DNA from: Lepidonotus clava
Taxonomy: Eukaryota > Annelida > Polychaeta > Phyllodocida > Polynoidae
Direction: 5' to 3'
Length of the DNA: 64,000 bases
NCBI GenBank assembly: GCA_936440205.1
Contig: OW387133.1
Span: 9,080,001-9,144,000, forward strand
Part shown: positions 47,001-56,272 of the stretch, in pieces
Numbering within the stretch: position 1 is the stretch's first letter
Layout of the letters: each line of letters starts with the position of its first letter
Program-made: the position numbers and the translations under genes
Notes under the pieces: generated by a model
What the model was told of the DNA's origin: nothing
Database searches by the model: none
Seen by the model: the letters and a program-made list of their open reading frames with translations, nothing else

Positions 47001-47871
47001 ATTAGATAAATTATGCTAACCCTTTATGTCAAAATGATCCAACAGAAGCGATATACATTTGTGTGTACCGAAAGTATCCTTTTGTTTTGTCCTGTAATGT
47101 CCTGTCTGTCTTGTATTGTCCTTTATACCTCATACTAAGTTGGTATACATAGATTAGGATAGGTAAACAATAAGTAGTATTTGTTATATGTAACCGACAC
47201 CAAAAAATAAAGAGTGCATACTGTGCTTTAATGTAATAATATGTTGATGGAAATAAAGTGAGCAACGCTCTTTTTATAAAAAAAAAAAAAAAAAAAAAGA
47301 ATATCTCTGTCAATTCTCAATATACGTGGATGAAAATTCTTGTGTAAGTCAAAAACATTCATTTTGAGGGAACAGTGTCTCAGATTTTTTATTTAGGCCT
47401 TAGTTTTTGTTTTACATAAAAAAACGGGTAACTATTTGTTATTTTTTCGAAAATAATTTTCTACATTTCATAAAACAAATTCTAGGACCTAAATAAAAAA
47501 TCTGAGACACAGTTCCCTCTGAATGCCCCTTTTCTATGTATATTGAAAATTTCAAGTTTGTAAATAAAATATTAAGCGAGATATCCTTCCCGGACTTCAT
47601 AAAAAGGCATAATCAATTACATATCGTTATAATTCATATCATAAGAAAGGATTCTTCTTTAGCTATTTATGATATATAGTATTTAAAGGATAGTAATAGT
47701 GCATAGAAATGGTAAGCAGAATACCCCAACATTAGCAAAACACCCGTTATCAACAGTTGTCTATCCTTAAGTGATTTAATTGTTTGTGTGTAAAGCTGAA
47801 ATTAAACAAAAATATGAAAACTGACATCCCTGAACAAAGAGAGATCTCAGTAAGATTGACACCTACCTCAT
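31332..47871 (-). CDS. DISP1: Dispatched (DISP1-like) Hedgehog-release transporter, complete, 1182 aa
   Basis: Dispatched proteins are RND-superfamily membrane transporters that export cholesterol-modified Hedgehog from signalling cells. Nine coding exons, in transcript order, join in phase: 47871-47867, 41059-40936, 37694-37513, 36981-36881, 36104-35936, 35600-35487, 35084-34827, 34419-32901, 32408-31332 (3549 nt with stop). Family hallmarks are [10 protein letters not shown] before TM1, GFEPRGTEI (about aa 44), FFCGPP (about 131), CCTSWSLGNY (about 190), the TM4 GADD motif (Asp 420-421) in the sterol-sensing domain, [14 protein letters not shown] before 825, and TM10 [11 protein letters not shown] (Asp 898). 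Both charged TM motifs needed by RND pumps are intact. Length is close to fly Dispatched and shorter than human DISP1, mainly in the tail. Three of its introns are introner copies. Confidence 0.93.
32409..32900 (-). mobile_element. Introner copy 2: fills Dispatched intron 8 (with duplicated 3' end)
   Basis: Read on the - strand the intron starts GTACGTTCCACCAG and has the same interior as the other three copies. It then has two successive right ends: one finishing AATATACC near 32520, and a second partial right end (GAGCATTTTTTAATTTTATG, AATATACC) near 32416 before the TTCTCCAG acceptor. The extra roughly 90 bp explains its 492-bp length. Phase 0 junction, between FYDLQ and ETLAQ. Confidence 0.85.
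32901..34419 (-). CDS. DISP1: Dispatched large exon: sterol-sensing domain and second extracellular loop
   Basis: Encodes aa 319-824 (entered in phase 2, left in phase 0). It starts at [11 protein letters not shown], then TM2 ([17 protein letters not shown]), a sterol-sensing block up to [11 protein letters not shown] including [10 protein letters not shown], a cytoplasmic loop ([11 protein letters not shown]), TM7 ([20 protein letters not shown]) and a large lumenal/extracellular loop with paired cysteines ([22 protein letters not shown]). Ends with FYDLQ at an introner boundary. Confidence 0.93.
34420..34826 (-). mobile_element. Introner copy 3: fills Dispatched intron 7
   Basis: 407 bp. 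Sense strand starts GTGAGTATATTATATAATAT then TCCACCAGTTTATCCA, and ends CATGCAATATACC before TTCAG. The exon end TTCCG and intron end TTCAG look like a decayed target duplication. Phase 2 junction inside an Arg codon. Confidence 0.85.
34827..37694 (-). CDS. DISP1: Dispatched first extracellular loop, five exons
   Basis: Exons 37694-37513, 36981-36881, 36104-35936, 35600-35487 and 35084-34827 encode aa 44-318. Landmarks are [13 protein letters not shown], a Glu/Asp-rich insert (EEEEAEDDK), FFCGPP split by an intron and resuming as QKEYARVTF, then [19 protein letters not shown] and [10 protein letters not shown]. Split codons are restored by splicing (Trp at 35936/35600, Arg at 35487/35084, Arg at 34827/34419), which supports every boundary. 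Confidence 0.9.
35085..35486 (-). mobile_element. Introner copy 4: fills Dispatched intron 6
   Basis: 402 bp. Sense strand starts GTTGGTATATAACATTCC then GCCAGTTTTCCCATCAA, and ends CATGTAATAAATACCT before TTTATAG. The exon end TTACAG and intron end TTATAG differ by one base, consistent with a six-base target duplication. Phase 2 junction inside an Arg codon. Confidence 0.85.
36168..36410. repeat. GTGAGTG-type dispersed repeat, copy 1
   Basis: Shares GAGATGAAGGTGACAGGG, ATCATTTTTGCTGTA and GCTGGGAATTGAACCCAA-like blocks with 58722-58960. The last block resembles an inverted tRNA B-box, so a SINE origin is possible. It lies in the intron between Dispatched exons 36981-36881 and 36104-35936. 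Confidence 0.6.
36477..36832. mobile_element. TTCCCTG-rich repeat family, copy in Dispatched intron
   Basis: Begins near GATCAAATTCCCTGCGTTTT and ends near GTTTCCCTGTTTTCTCCTGTG, with the same order of blocks as copies at 55985-56272, 61010-61330 and 62598-62919. Terminal repeats are poorly kept here. Confidence 0.6.
37150..37530 (-). repeat. Tandem array copied from the 5' splice site of a Dispatched exon
   Basis: The real exon end on the - strand is AACTACAG with donor GTAAGATG at 37513/37512. About 100-bp units downstream in the intron repeat this junction: AATAACTACAG|GTGAGGG (about 37219), AATTAGAG|GTGATGG (about 37319) and AATTATAG|GGGAT (about 37416). They are separated by ATGAGATTATATTAATTC-type filler. 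At least the furthest copy keeps a strong decoy donor. Confidence 0.75.
37695..40935 (-). other. Dispatched intron 2
   Basis: Mostly AT-rich. It holds a poly-C tract at 38294-38310, a GT tract at 39309-39328, the MITE at 39768-40008, and a further TIR-element half near 40020-40100. No additional Dispatched exon is needed here because flanking exons join in phase 0. Confidence 0.6.
39768..40008. mobile_element. MITE (AGCCCCACTACCCACT ends), TTA target duplication
   Basis: AGCCCCACTACCCACTAGGC at the left is mirrored by AAGTGGGTATGGGGCT at the right, flanked by TTA (39765-39767, 40009-40011). The core repeats (A)TCGGCC(G/A)A. A related copy is at 41949-42138. Confidence 0.75.
41035..41945 (-). 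repeat. Tandem array copied from the 3' splice site of Dispatched exon 2
   Basis: The real junction (CTCGCAG|TTACTCGCGGGTGC on the - strand, 41059) is followed further into the intron by seven more copies. They lie at about 41158, 41278, 41395, 41519, 41619, 41756 and 41884. The period is 100-137 bp. Each has about 30 bp of exon start (coding YSRVLAHY), the acceptor AG and intron filler (TCTCATCTGTTCATTTGTTA). All seven keep the AG at the acceptor position. The long - strand frames across this region (up to 213 codons) are by-products of the array. Confidence 0.85.
41949..42138. mobile_element. MITE related to 39768-40008
   Basis: GGCCATACCCACTAAGTGAT at the left and CCTAATGGGTATGGGTC at the right are imperfect inverted repeats. 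It lies directly beyond the splice-acceptor array. Confidence 0.6.
42536..42716. mobile_element. CAGGGGCGGA-family MITE, worn copy
   Basis: GGGGCTTATACAGGATTTTC at the left and CCCTGGATCCACCCC at the right, with GGGTCAGCATAAATG and AGTTTAGGGGTCCACC inside, matching 29808-30019. Confidence 0.65.
43036..43411. mobile_element. MITE (TTAATTCTCCC ends), copy 1
   Basis: TTAATTCTCCCAACCACCGA at the left is mirrored by CCGTGGTAGGGAGAATTAA at the right. Sub-terminal ACCTGCAGGTTAACCT and GTCGACAAAA sequences recur inverted inside. Related copies: 44841-45181 and about 52400-52735. Confidence 0.7.
43985..44051. repeat. TA microsatellite
   Basis: Pure TA tract of about 67 bp. A G/A-rich repeat of GGGGAAGA units follows at about 44249-44310, and a poly-G run at about 44361-44373. 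Confidence 0.95.
44841..45181. mobile_element. MITE (TTAATTCTCCC ends), copy 2
   Basis: AATTCTCCCTATCACAGATGG at the left, GGCTATTCGTGGTAGGGAGAATT at the right, with GTCGACAAAACC and AACCTGCAGGTAAAACTC inside, as in 43036-43411 but inverted. Confidence 0.7.
45413..45550 (+). CDS. Possible 45-aa single-pass membrane micropeptide inside the Dispatched intron
   Basis: From an ATG at 45413 the frame codes [20 protein letters not shown], then a short hydrophobic stretch, then a basic tail rich in Arg and His (RSIRNHRPQ) and a TGA. The hydrophobic segment (about aa 3-27) fits one membrane helix with a charged C-terminal tail. It is antisense to Dispatched, between a MITE (ends 45181) and AT-rich sequence. 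I do not recognise the family, and a frame of this length can arise by chance. Confidence 0.25.
   Translation: MSVAIQVLMTLLVIGTLHNVVFVTYYGVRHMQVENFRSIRNHRPQ
46020..46215. repeat. Short tandem repeat, about 60-bp unit, three imperfect copies
   Basis: GACATGGCC, TTCTTAxATTxGACATGC and GGGxCC(T/C) blocks recur three times. Confidence 0.6.
46277..47775. mobile_element. DNA element interrupted by a LINE
   Basis: TTTTAAGGATAGACAACTGT at the left and ACAGTTGTCTATCCTTAAGT at the right are inverted repeats of about 18 bp. Between them, outside the LINE (46506-47296), lies an inner inverted pair (GGAACAGTGTCTCAGATTTT at 47370 and AATCTGAGACACAGTTCCCT at 47502). That pair is also seen at 22552-22717. 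The element must therefore be older than the LINE insertion. Confidence 0.6.
46506..47296 (+). mobile_element. 5'-truncated LINE (L1/Tx1-like ORF2 tail) with 15-bp target duplication
   Basis: The fragment codes, from its very first bases to a stop at 47019, the C-terminal end of a non-LTR reverse-transcriptase protein. It reads [17 protein letters not shown], then the zinc-binding signature C-x2-C-x7-H-x4-C ([18 protein letters not shown]), then [11 protein letters not shown] short 3' UTR with AATAAA and an A tail of about 20 follow. AAGAATATCTCTGTC is present exactly on both sides (46491-46505, 47297-47311). The intact frame and perfect target duplication show a young, dead-on-arrival copy. 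It is on the + strand, antisense to Dispatched. Confidence 0.88.
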
Positions 47872-48010
47872 ACTGAGAGACCGGTGGTAACTTGTACTCC
47901 AGAAGGATATCTGCCGACGGGCTGTTGTGACGTCACACTGACGTCACGCATGACGTCGTCCTTACGTGTCTCCTTGGAGAAACCCACGTGTGTACGCCAT
48001 GTTTGGCCAT
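47867..48010 (-). CDS. DISP1: First recognised exon of Dispatched: 5' UTR plus ATG and two bases
   Basis: On the - strand an acceptor-like TCTACAG precedes 48010 and a GTAGGT donor follows 47867. The exon has stops in all frames, but the frame required by the next exon (one base completing a codon) has an in-frame TGA followed by a single ATG at 47871-47869. That gives M-S-Y-S-R-V-L-A-H. Another frame at its 3' end reads like protein ([15 protein letters not shown]) but does not join. If the acceptor is used, a further non-coding exon lies upstream. Confidence 0.55.
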
Positions 48011-48833
48011 CTGTAGAACAAATAGAAACTCGTGAAATTACTCTGTCATCAAGAAATTTTGGATTATTCATGGTTTCATTGTTTATTCATGGTCTAAAAT
48101 TTGAAACATGTGAAAATAGCAATAGAGTTCAGTAATATAAAACGACAAGCAAAAGCGGTTGCAAATATACACTTTTCATGACTTAAGACTCATTTAACCG
48201 AAGGTAAAGTTTACAGTTTACATTCAGAAAACCATAAATAAAGGCGATATTCCACTATGTGGTGTTTTGCTAGCGATGGGGATTTTATTACCCATGTTCC
48301 TCACCATTGCAAATAAAATCAGGCACTACAATATGGAATATAGGGAATTCACTTGCGGTGTTTCTTGTGGTGGATCACGGCAAGGAACACAGCAAAAGAT
48401 TTTATATAGGTTTTCTATGGAATGCTTGGTATCTGAAATGCAAATTACTTGCGGTGGCTAATTCAAAAATATTATTTTTAAGAGAAATCTATTATCTTAG
48501 GGGAATTTCCTAAATGTCCTGAAATCACTTAATTTCCTGAAGACTTTCATCAACTATAGCCCCTAGTCGTGACCGCATTAAATCCAACCACTTTACAAAT
48601 GGCTTCAATGGGTGAATGATTGATAAACAGATTACCGGGACCTCTGCCCTAGATGGCCTAACTGTGGGCCTGACCGGTAATTTCACAAGATAATCCTGTC
48701 AACTCGGCAGAAATCGGCCAGCGGAATCGGGTTACCGCTTAGGGAGTCCCTGTCATGACGTCATCCGTTTGTCCGACACATGCGCGTTGCGTAAGACGCT
48801 GGTCGCTATGGGTAACGACCCGGACGCCCGGCT
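48011..48833. other. Upstream flank of Dispatched
   Basis: AT-rich to about 48650, then GC-richer, with a TGACGTCA (CRE-like) near 48756 and GCGCGTTGCG near 48782. This could hold an upstream non-coding exon or promoter; no TATA box or exon is convincing. Confidence 0.3.
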
Positions 48834-49690
48834 AGACTGTAGTTACGTCCAAGTCCACTAGTCGCTCAAACTAGGACTGTGAACCAGCAACCATTTAAGG
48901 TGGCGATTCCCATCCATATCCCAGCATGCTTTGCTGCTGCTGGTCTATGGCAGGTAGGACCATCAGGCCAAGAAACATCACTCATAGACACCCAATAAAA
49001 GAATTCTTCGCAAATTTTAAGTGGCCATGGACTACTGTGGGTATGCATTCTGCAGCACGCCGCTCTCTTACCGGAGAATCGTCTCTGCGCTGCAGCTGCC
49101 ACTAGGTCCATCCCCGACCAGTCATGTGTGACAAGTGAAAACTGCGTGACTATTTTAAGCCCGCAGGGTGTAGTGATATCATAATGCTGGTGTATAGTTA
49201 ATGACCTATATAGCAGAATCAGTTCTCACAGTCTATCGTTTTGGCACGGAGGGTGATTCGCTACAGAGTGACTAGGACTGTGAACCAGCAACCATTTCAA
49301 GTGGCAATTCCCATCCATATCCCAGCATGCTTTGCTGCTGCAGGTTTATGGCAGGTAGGACCACCAACCAGCAATCAGGCCAAGAACCATCAAAGGGATT
49401 ACCCATGTCACTTACAGACGCCCAATAAAAGAATTCTTAGCAAATTTTAAGTGGCCAATAAAAGCCATGGAGTGTTGTGGGTGTGCATTCTGCAGCACGC
49501 CGCTCTCTTACCGGAGAATCGTTTCTGTGCTACAGCTACCACTGGGTCAAGCCCCGACCAGTCATGCGCGACAAGCGAAAACCGCGGCACTATTTTTAGC
49601 CCACAGGGCGTAGTGATATTATTATGCTGGTGTATAGTTAATGACATAGGCCTACATGGCAGAGTCACGTCTCACAAGACTATCTGTATG
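48834..49690. repeat. Direct duplication of a 350-400 bp dispersed repeat
   Basis: GGACTGTGAACCAGCAACC, CATATCCCAGCATGCTTTGC, CTTACCGGAGAATCGT and TGCTGGTGTATAGTTAATGA occur in the same order from about 48873 and again from about 49262. An inverted partial copy is at 60303-60470. Confidence 0.8.
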
Positions 49691-52024
49691 CTGGGCTCCC
49701 TTCTCTCTTACGGCTAGGGGGACACGGCCTGAGAGAGTGCAGGTGGAGGCCGTTGTGTCGATGGATCGGATTGGTCGAGAGGTGGTCACGTGACCCCAAA
49801 TTCGTCAAAATATGACGCATTTGGCATTGGGGTGGACCCGCGCCTATTTGTGACGTTCAGCGAGCAGCATGAGTCTGAGGCGGGGGGACCAGCATAAGAC
49901 TATCTGGCACGGAGGGTGATTCGCCGCAGATTGGTCAGTATGTGGCCCCATTATGTAATGGCTAATCTGGGTCAGAATGGACTAACGCCCAGCGACCCCC
50001 CCCCCCCCCAACCTTATTGAATAGTTCACGTGTAATCCGGCTACTGGCGATACATCCTTGACCCGTTACCATAGCAACGGTCTTTGTGGGCCGAGATGAA
50101 AGGGTCCTCTGATTTACCCCAAGGCCCCCCTCTCTGCAACCACAGAGGGCTTGTACTCGGTGCAATCAGGCCTCTTATGTATACCAAGGGCTAGTAGATG
50201 GATGTATACAAGGGTTGTTTGTTATACATATATCGTGGATCGAAGTCACTCTGGATGACGGACTTAATGTATACACAACTGACTCATGATTGCAAATGAT
50301 TCCTCCTAGTGCCCCTAGGCTAGAGGCTGCACCTAGATGATTTACAAAGGTACGATATGACAAAACAAGAGTCAACCATCACAAAACGGTCGTCAATGCA
50401 AATTGTGTTTCTTTGATACCTCTAGGACAGTTTTAGCTTGGTGAATGTAAGCAAAACCTATTTCATGTTAAAGCCACGGTATCGACATTAGCACGGCTTC
50501 AAATTCAAGTCTTTACGATGAATTGACGATTGCAAAATTTATACTTGGAACACAATTCTGGTAGCAATTTCCGACATTGGCTGGGCTAAAGGTAACTGAA
50601 AACATTTCTTAATATCCTTTTCCCAAGAGTTCAAAATACGGCTTCCCTAGCCTGATTATTAGGCCATACTAAAAATAATTGTTTCCGGTGGACTGGCCGG
50701 GTGACTTTAATTTACGTCTCCATCTGGCTGGTAATTTACTCTTTTTTTTCAGAACAAATATGACAATTCAGGTTGTAACCATCTAAATTCATGCACTTGG
50801 AGAGAGGTGTGTGCGGAATTTCATACCTGAGAGTGTTCACACCTCTCTTGGCATTAAAGGGACATTCTCGTCCATGAGGTTTTAGAGATACATACGCTGA
50901 CATCAGCCTAATGACGCTATAGCTGGGGCCGTTATTTGCGACAATAGAATGTAATCCGGCGATGTAATTGGTTACTTCGTGAATTTGGCACGCTAACTAG
51001 ATGGTTATAATCTAGCCAGCATTGTTGTCATTGGCAACAAGAACGCAGCTTTAAATTTCACTCTTCACATTGCAGACGTTGCACAGCTGTAGAGTGCTGA
51101 TCTACTGCAGTGTCTTAAATTCTGATTTGAGGAAAACAAAATAGTTCACATCGGGGTTATTGGGTGACGATTTGTTCCTTATAAAGATGTTGGCTGAAGA
51201 AGGGATCTGGGGGCAGCAATGACTCAGCGTTTATCGATCAACATCATATCAATGACTTATGAAATATGAATTTGTATTCAGTGAAACAATATTTAATAAT
51301 CAAAATGGCGGATTGTTTTGCAAAATATTGAATATGTTAATGTAAAATTATCATATTCACAATACTACTAACACGTATAAATATGAAACTGGGGGTACAC
51401 GCACATTAACAATTTTACATTTGGGTGCCCCCTCCCCCTTTAGAAAATCTCTGGATCTGCCCTTGAATAAAAAGGTATTGTTTTATGTAGACTTTACGGT
51501 AAGGCGATGGATACATTCCACCACATAGAATAGCTCGACGGCTGAACTGGCCTATACGTACATGTTACCCAAACAGCTGCCCGCTAAAAACTCCAGATTA
51601 CATATACTACTAACACGTATATACTACTTACACGTATATATAGTATATAGAACTTTGAGGACACACACAGAAATATAGTGCCTACAAGTCAAGGGAGTTT
51701 TAAAGTGTCATATAGTTAACCACCCATGATCTGTAACCTACGAGTTATTTTCATTGTAACCAACTGGACCTACAAAGACAACCAGTACCCACTGATGTAG
51801 TTTCAGTATAAATAAAGAATGAAAAAACACACCAAAAAAACATCAAGGAGACTGTTTGGTACCATGGTCCAGGGTCAAGACCCTCCTGCATATCAGACAT
51901 GCAAACTGGGCTTTAGGGGTCTAAAACTGAGGGGAGACGCTAATGGAAAGCTCTAAATACCTCAGTATAGCGCTGCCACACGCAATACTACGAGGGGATC
52001 CAGCTCAGCTTACGCGCGGTGGTT
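49691..52024. other. Intergenic, no gene seen
   Basis: Contains GGCACGGAGGGTGATTCGC, a repeat of the sequence near 49232, a poly-C run (49998-50010) and a short hairpin GAGAGGTGTG/CACACCTCTC (50794-50847). No exon-like segment stands out. Confidence 0.4.
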
Positions 52025-52139
52025 TTAAAGCTGTATGGGAACGCATAAAGCATCCTGCGGGCTGACTAGAGAACCAATACGGTTATAACAGTGAAACTGA
52101 TCACCAAGTCTCCCAAACACGGGCAGCATTTTATCACCC

Positions 52140-52352
52140 GCACAGCCGGCGTGCGGTACGTACAGAGGGCAGTGCGTATAAACAGGCTGTACGTACAGCT
52201 CCTTGTTTTCAGTATTTTCGTGAATTTTGGAATCTTGTTTGGGTGATAAAATATAGAAGACCCTTAGGGGTCGTCCTCGGGCATACGGACGACCCTCTGG
52301 GCAGTGTACGGCCCTTGGGTCGTACGCTGCCAGACGGGTCGTCCTTCTGCCC
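52140..52352. repeat. GC-rich inverted-repeat cluster
   Basis: Short inverted pairs such as GTACGTACAG/CTGTACGTAC (about 52155-52199) and GTCGTCC.../GGACGACCC with CGTACGCTGCC/GGGCAGTGTACG (52262-52350) could fold into nested hairpins. Function unknown. Confidence 0.45.
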
Positions 52353-52399
52353 TCTGACAACCCCCGCGGGTTTTCTTATATTATTACCTATATTCTATC

Positions 52400-52735
52400 T
52401 ACAGTCTTGACCAGATCAAGATGCATGCTCGGAAATATGTCGACAAATTACAAGGGTCAAGTAAAGAAATATTCCTTAATCGTGTCATTACTTGTGACTT
52501 AACATGTGGGTAAACTAGTTTTAGACTATTTTATCGTTTTGCAGCCAAGCATATTTCACATTTTCCAAGTTTAGCTGATAATTCATTCATTACAGACGGA
52601 TATAATTATATGCATATCGAAAATATTTGTAAAATTTCTCTAGTGTTTCCTGTGTTTTTGTCGACAAAATAAGACCAAATCAACCTGCAGGTGGCCAAAA
52701 TATTGTAAAACAGCATTCCGTGGTAAAGAGAATTC
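52400..52735. mobile_element. MITE (TTAATTCTCCC family), copy 3, partial
   Basis: Contains GCATGCTCGGAAATATGTCG near the left, GTCGACAAAATAAG and AACCTGCAGGTGGCC inside and CCGTGGTAAAGAGAATTC at the right. The left terminal repeat is not recognisable. Confidence 0.55.
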
Positions 52736-53294
52736 GAAACTATAGAAAAACAATACCAAATGGTTGCCATTGTCCCACAGCTGATATATATAGTCATTGC
52801 AGCGATACAGCACCTGTTACAAGGTCACTGACTCTATCTAGAACACGGGCCAATATTTGAAATCACATAAAGTCTAATCCGTGCTACACTTCTATTGTGA
52901 TTGCGTCTAAAAGTGAATAGAAATAAACATAGAATGAACAATTTATAAATCACATTTGCCCCATTCCTAGTATGACTGCTTCTTAGTTTATAGAGTGCAA
53001 TATAGAAAGAGATATTTATGATTCATATAAAGCCTGTATATGATGCCGAATTCGCCTCTGCCGATTCTGAATATGTTGTATCATATCAGCGAGAATATCA
53101 CCTAGAACCATTCGGGGTTGGGGTTGGGGGAGGGGCACCCGCTCTTTTGGCATAGGTAGCAACTGTGGGAGTTCCCGCCCCTTATATAAGCTGACAACTC
53201 CTCAATCAGTTAAAAAATGGCTAATTTTACCCACCACCCATTGTTTTTGTTGCTTATGAGACTCAAGACAAAACTAAGACAAACTCCCAAATTA

Positions 53295-53296
<2 letters not shown>

Positions 53297-53350
<54 letters not shown>
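53297..53350. repeat. TA microsatellite
   Basis: Pure TA tract of about 54 bp. From here to 54148 I see no gene or clear element. Confidence 0.95.
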
Positions 53351-53353
<3 letters not shown>

Positions 53354-54148
53354 ACATATATATACAGATGCAAAATCCACCTGTCCATTTAAGTTTTCAT
53401 AGGGAGTGCACTGCCACCGCTCCTGAGGGTTGCACCCACAGCCGTTACCCAAACTATATCTGAGTGCCCCCTGGGAAAACCACACATCTAATATACCACC
53501 TGAAAGAAGATTTTACACCCTTTCTAATGACATAACATGTGTATACTTAACCTTTATATCACCTGCCGAGTTTCAAATAGGCAGCAAAATGGGTCTGTGG
53601 AATATAGGCTTTGGGCTTACATGAACAAGAAAATACATGTTTTTCAGTCATCTGGACTGAAAAAAATTGCTTTGGTGGCAAAGAATAATCATCTATATTC
53701 AACAATGACTTGTGTCACCACCCTTGCTGCAACGGTCCACAGGAAGGGATGGGAGTGGTTCTTGTAAATCAGGGTACATGGCCACTCCCCATAAGAATGG
53801 TGCCACTGATCCCTACCTGCAGACAGCCAATGAGAAGGCAGGTGAACAATTGTCTGGCAATAAAAGTGATTGAAAGGTGTCAAGACCTCAGGTCCATCAA
53901 GAGATAATTGTCACAAATTTGAAACAAATTGGGAATAAATCCACACATAAGACCAATTTTATGGATCCCTGATTTTATACAATGAATAACATCCAATATT
54001 AAAGCTTTGGGGCACCATTACCAATAACATCATAGGACGTCCCAAAAGCAAAAACCATAAATACAGAATCTGTAATGTAGTGAAAGTTAAAGCAGCGGAC
54101 ACGCCTGTCTGCAGGAAAGCCATCGGTCTACAGGAGTAAGTTCCTCCT

Positions 54149-54371
54149 GGCCCCATATCTTCGTAACTAATTTGGCTGATCAGGGAAATCTTGATCAGTG
54201 TCTCACAATTAGAGTTTATGTCTATCATGAATAAATTTTACATCTGAGTATCCCTCTTTGATACTATTTTGTAATAATAACATCAATTTTGGTAAATGAC
54301 AAAATTGCTGATCTTGAGGCCCTGATCAAGATTTCCCTGATCAGCCAAATTAGTTACGAAGATATGGGCCC
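54149..54371. mobile_element. MITE with about 48-bp near-perfect TIRs
   Basis: The left arm (GGCCCCATATCTTCGTAACT through CTTGATCAG) is mirrored at the right with only one mismatch noticed. The loop is about 125 bp. A worn relative (GGGCCCATAGTTTCGTAAAT) is at 57803-57905. The closeness of the arms suggests recent movement or gene conversion. Confidence 0.8.
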
Positions 54372-54472
54372 TGGTGTTTATGCCACATTGGTTTCCGTTC
54401 TGTTGCGGATGTGACCTAAGCTATATTTAATTATGCGCGCGCACGAGTGGCTTCTTCCTATTCCCTTCTCAG

Positions 54473-54622
54473 AAACCACTGGTTTCCGGTGTCCGACGTG
54501 TGGGTGTTTACGATGTCTCTGGTACCAGCGGAACATCCGGCCGACTCCACCTGTCTCCGGCGTCCGAGTTACTCTACCTGACGACCAGCGAACCCCGCGG
54601 GGATGGTCCAGGGCAGCAACAG
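54473..54622 (+). CDS. Exon of an unidentified gene (WD-repeat-like?), 50 codons
   Basis: GC-rich, fully open and exactly 150 nt between a pyrimidine-rich acceptor (CCCTTCTCAG) and a GTGTGT donor. It codes KPLVSGVRRVGVYDVSG, then a Gly/Ser-rich turn, then RLHLSPASELLYLTTSEP. The alternation of short beta-like runs with Ser-Pro resembles a WD40 blade, but no WD dipeptide is seen. It joins in phase 0 to the exon-like piece at 55260-55303. Confidence 0.5.
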
Positions 54623-55259
54623 GTGTGTGTGTGGGGGGGGGGGGGGGGGGGAGGTTCAACAAGTAGAACTTTTGTCTATGATTTTCAATGATTTTAATAA
54701 CTTGAAAAAGGGGGGTGGCGAGCAGTTAAAGTGGCATTTTTCAATATTTTCTTATTTTTTTAAAGGGGTTTTTACATTAAATTTTAGGGAAAAGGTGGGT
54801 GATTTGGGGATGGGGTGTTTTGGGGATGAGGTGATTTGGGGGGGGGGGGGGGGGGAGAGCGACTCTGCCCAAACTAGTCCCGTATTCTAAGATTCGGTAA
54901 TCCTGAGTAGCAGTATGGTGTCTAAGTTTGCTCAATACAACCTCATAGGTGCAATGTTAAACAGGTGATTTTAGGTGTATACCGAAATCTATGAATGCCT
55001 ACAGGTACCAAATGATACATGATGATGTAGAAAACTGCTCAAACTTAACTACTTCTATCAAGTAAATAAAAAGAGAAACATATTACAATTATAAACACCT
55101 GATAAGGGTATGAATTTATAATATTTGGCGTCTTCCTTCTTAATGGGTATAGGCCTATTTTATAGTAAAATGCGTCCTTCAAAATGGGTCTGTTTTCAAG
55201 CCCTAAACATACACCGTGCATTGCGAAAACAAGTCGTCCCCTCTCCCTCATCATCCCAG

Positions 55260-55303
55260 GAGCGAGTGGTCAGCTGCTCGGGCTCATCCCCGGACGGCTC
55301 AGG
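55260..55303 (+). CDS. Second exon-like piece of the same putative gene
   Basis: After CATCATCCCAG it codes ERVVSCSGSSPDGSG and ends at a GTACGG donor in phase 2. SSPDGS is a common WD40 strand-turn pattern. The next exon is not clear, and poly-G runs follow the donor. Confidence 0.45.
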
Positions 55304-55984
55304 GTACGGGGGGGGGGGGGGGGGTAGGGGAGTAGCTCACCGGCTGGTGGTCAACACGTCCAGCATCACTTGAGCAGACCCACTTAAAGCATCCTGGGAT
55401 TAAGGTAGATGGTTGACCCTGGGGGGGGGGGGGGGGGGGCACTGACTCTTTGAAGGTTACTACCTACTGCCAAAATACCACCCTTGCTTTTCATGACTGA
55501 CTGTCACTCAATTTTAGTTGACCGCCCCCTATTCTTTGGTGATAGAGATCACCATCCCCAAAAATCAGGGTGTGTGAATACCGGAAAATATACAGAATCA
55601 CCAAAACTGTTTAGCAAAACTTCTGATAACATTTCAGTAGTTATTTCTGGGTGAAATATAGTAGCAAAAGGGCTAAGTTTCAAGTTATTGTCCTATTAAT
55701 GTAGTCGACCGCACCCCTTATCTGCCTTAAAAGCAATAGACCACCCCTCATTTTACGTTCACCGCCCCTGCTGCACCAGTTCATTTGACAATGGGTACCT
55801 TTTTAAGTCCAAGTGCCCCCCCCCCGGGAGGGGGAGTTTGACATTACCTACGGGAGGAACACCTGGCTAGCACTCCCGCTAAGAGCTGCTCCCACCACCC
55901 TGAGTGGTTAGCTGAGCAGCTCACAAAATCGACATGTCGGTGAAAACAGATTTCTCAGGGCACAAATCCCCACTCAGCTCTTGG

Positions 55985-56272
55985 CATCAAATTCTCTGTG
56001 TTTTCCATGACCTTTCCAAGTCAATTAGTAGATTTCATTTTTGGTCTGACATGGTATCGTAGATTTTTTTTATCATTACAAAATGTTACAATTATAAAAT
56101 GTCATTAAAGATATAAGAAGCTTGCCGAAAAGTTTACCCTGGGAAAAGTGCAACCTCCTGAACCTTGATAATTAGAAACTCCAGAAACTGGGCAAATAGA
56201 AATGCAAATTTCCTGTGTTTCCTCGACAGGAATTTCTTTGCTATTTTCCCTGTTTTCCATATGCAGTGAAAA
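55985..56272. mobile_element. TTCCCTG-rich repeat family copy
   Basis: Same block order as 36477-36832, from ATTCTCTGTGTTTTCCATGA to CTATTTTCCCTGTTTTCC. Confidence 0.55.
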
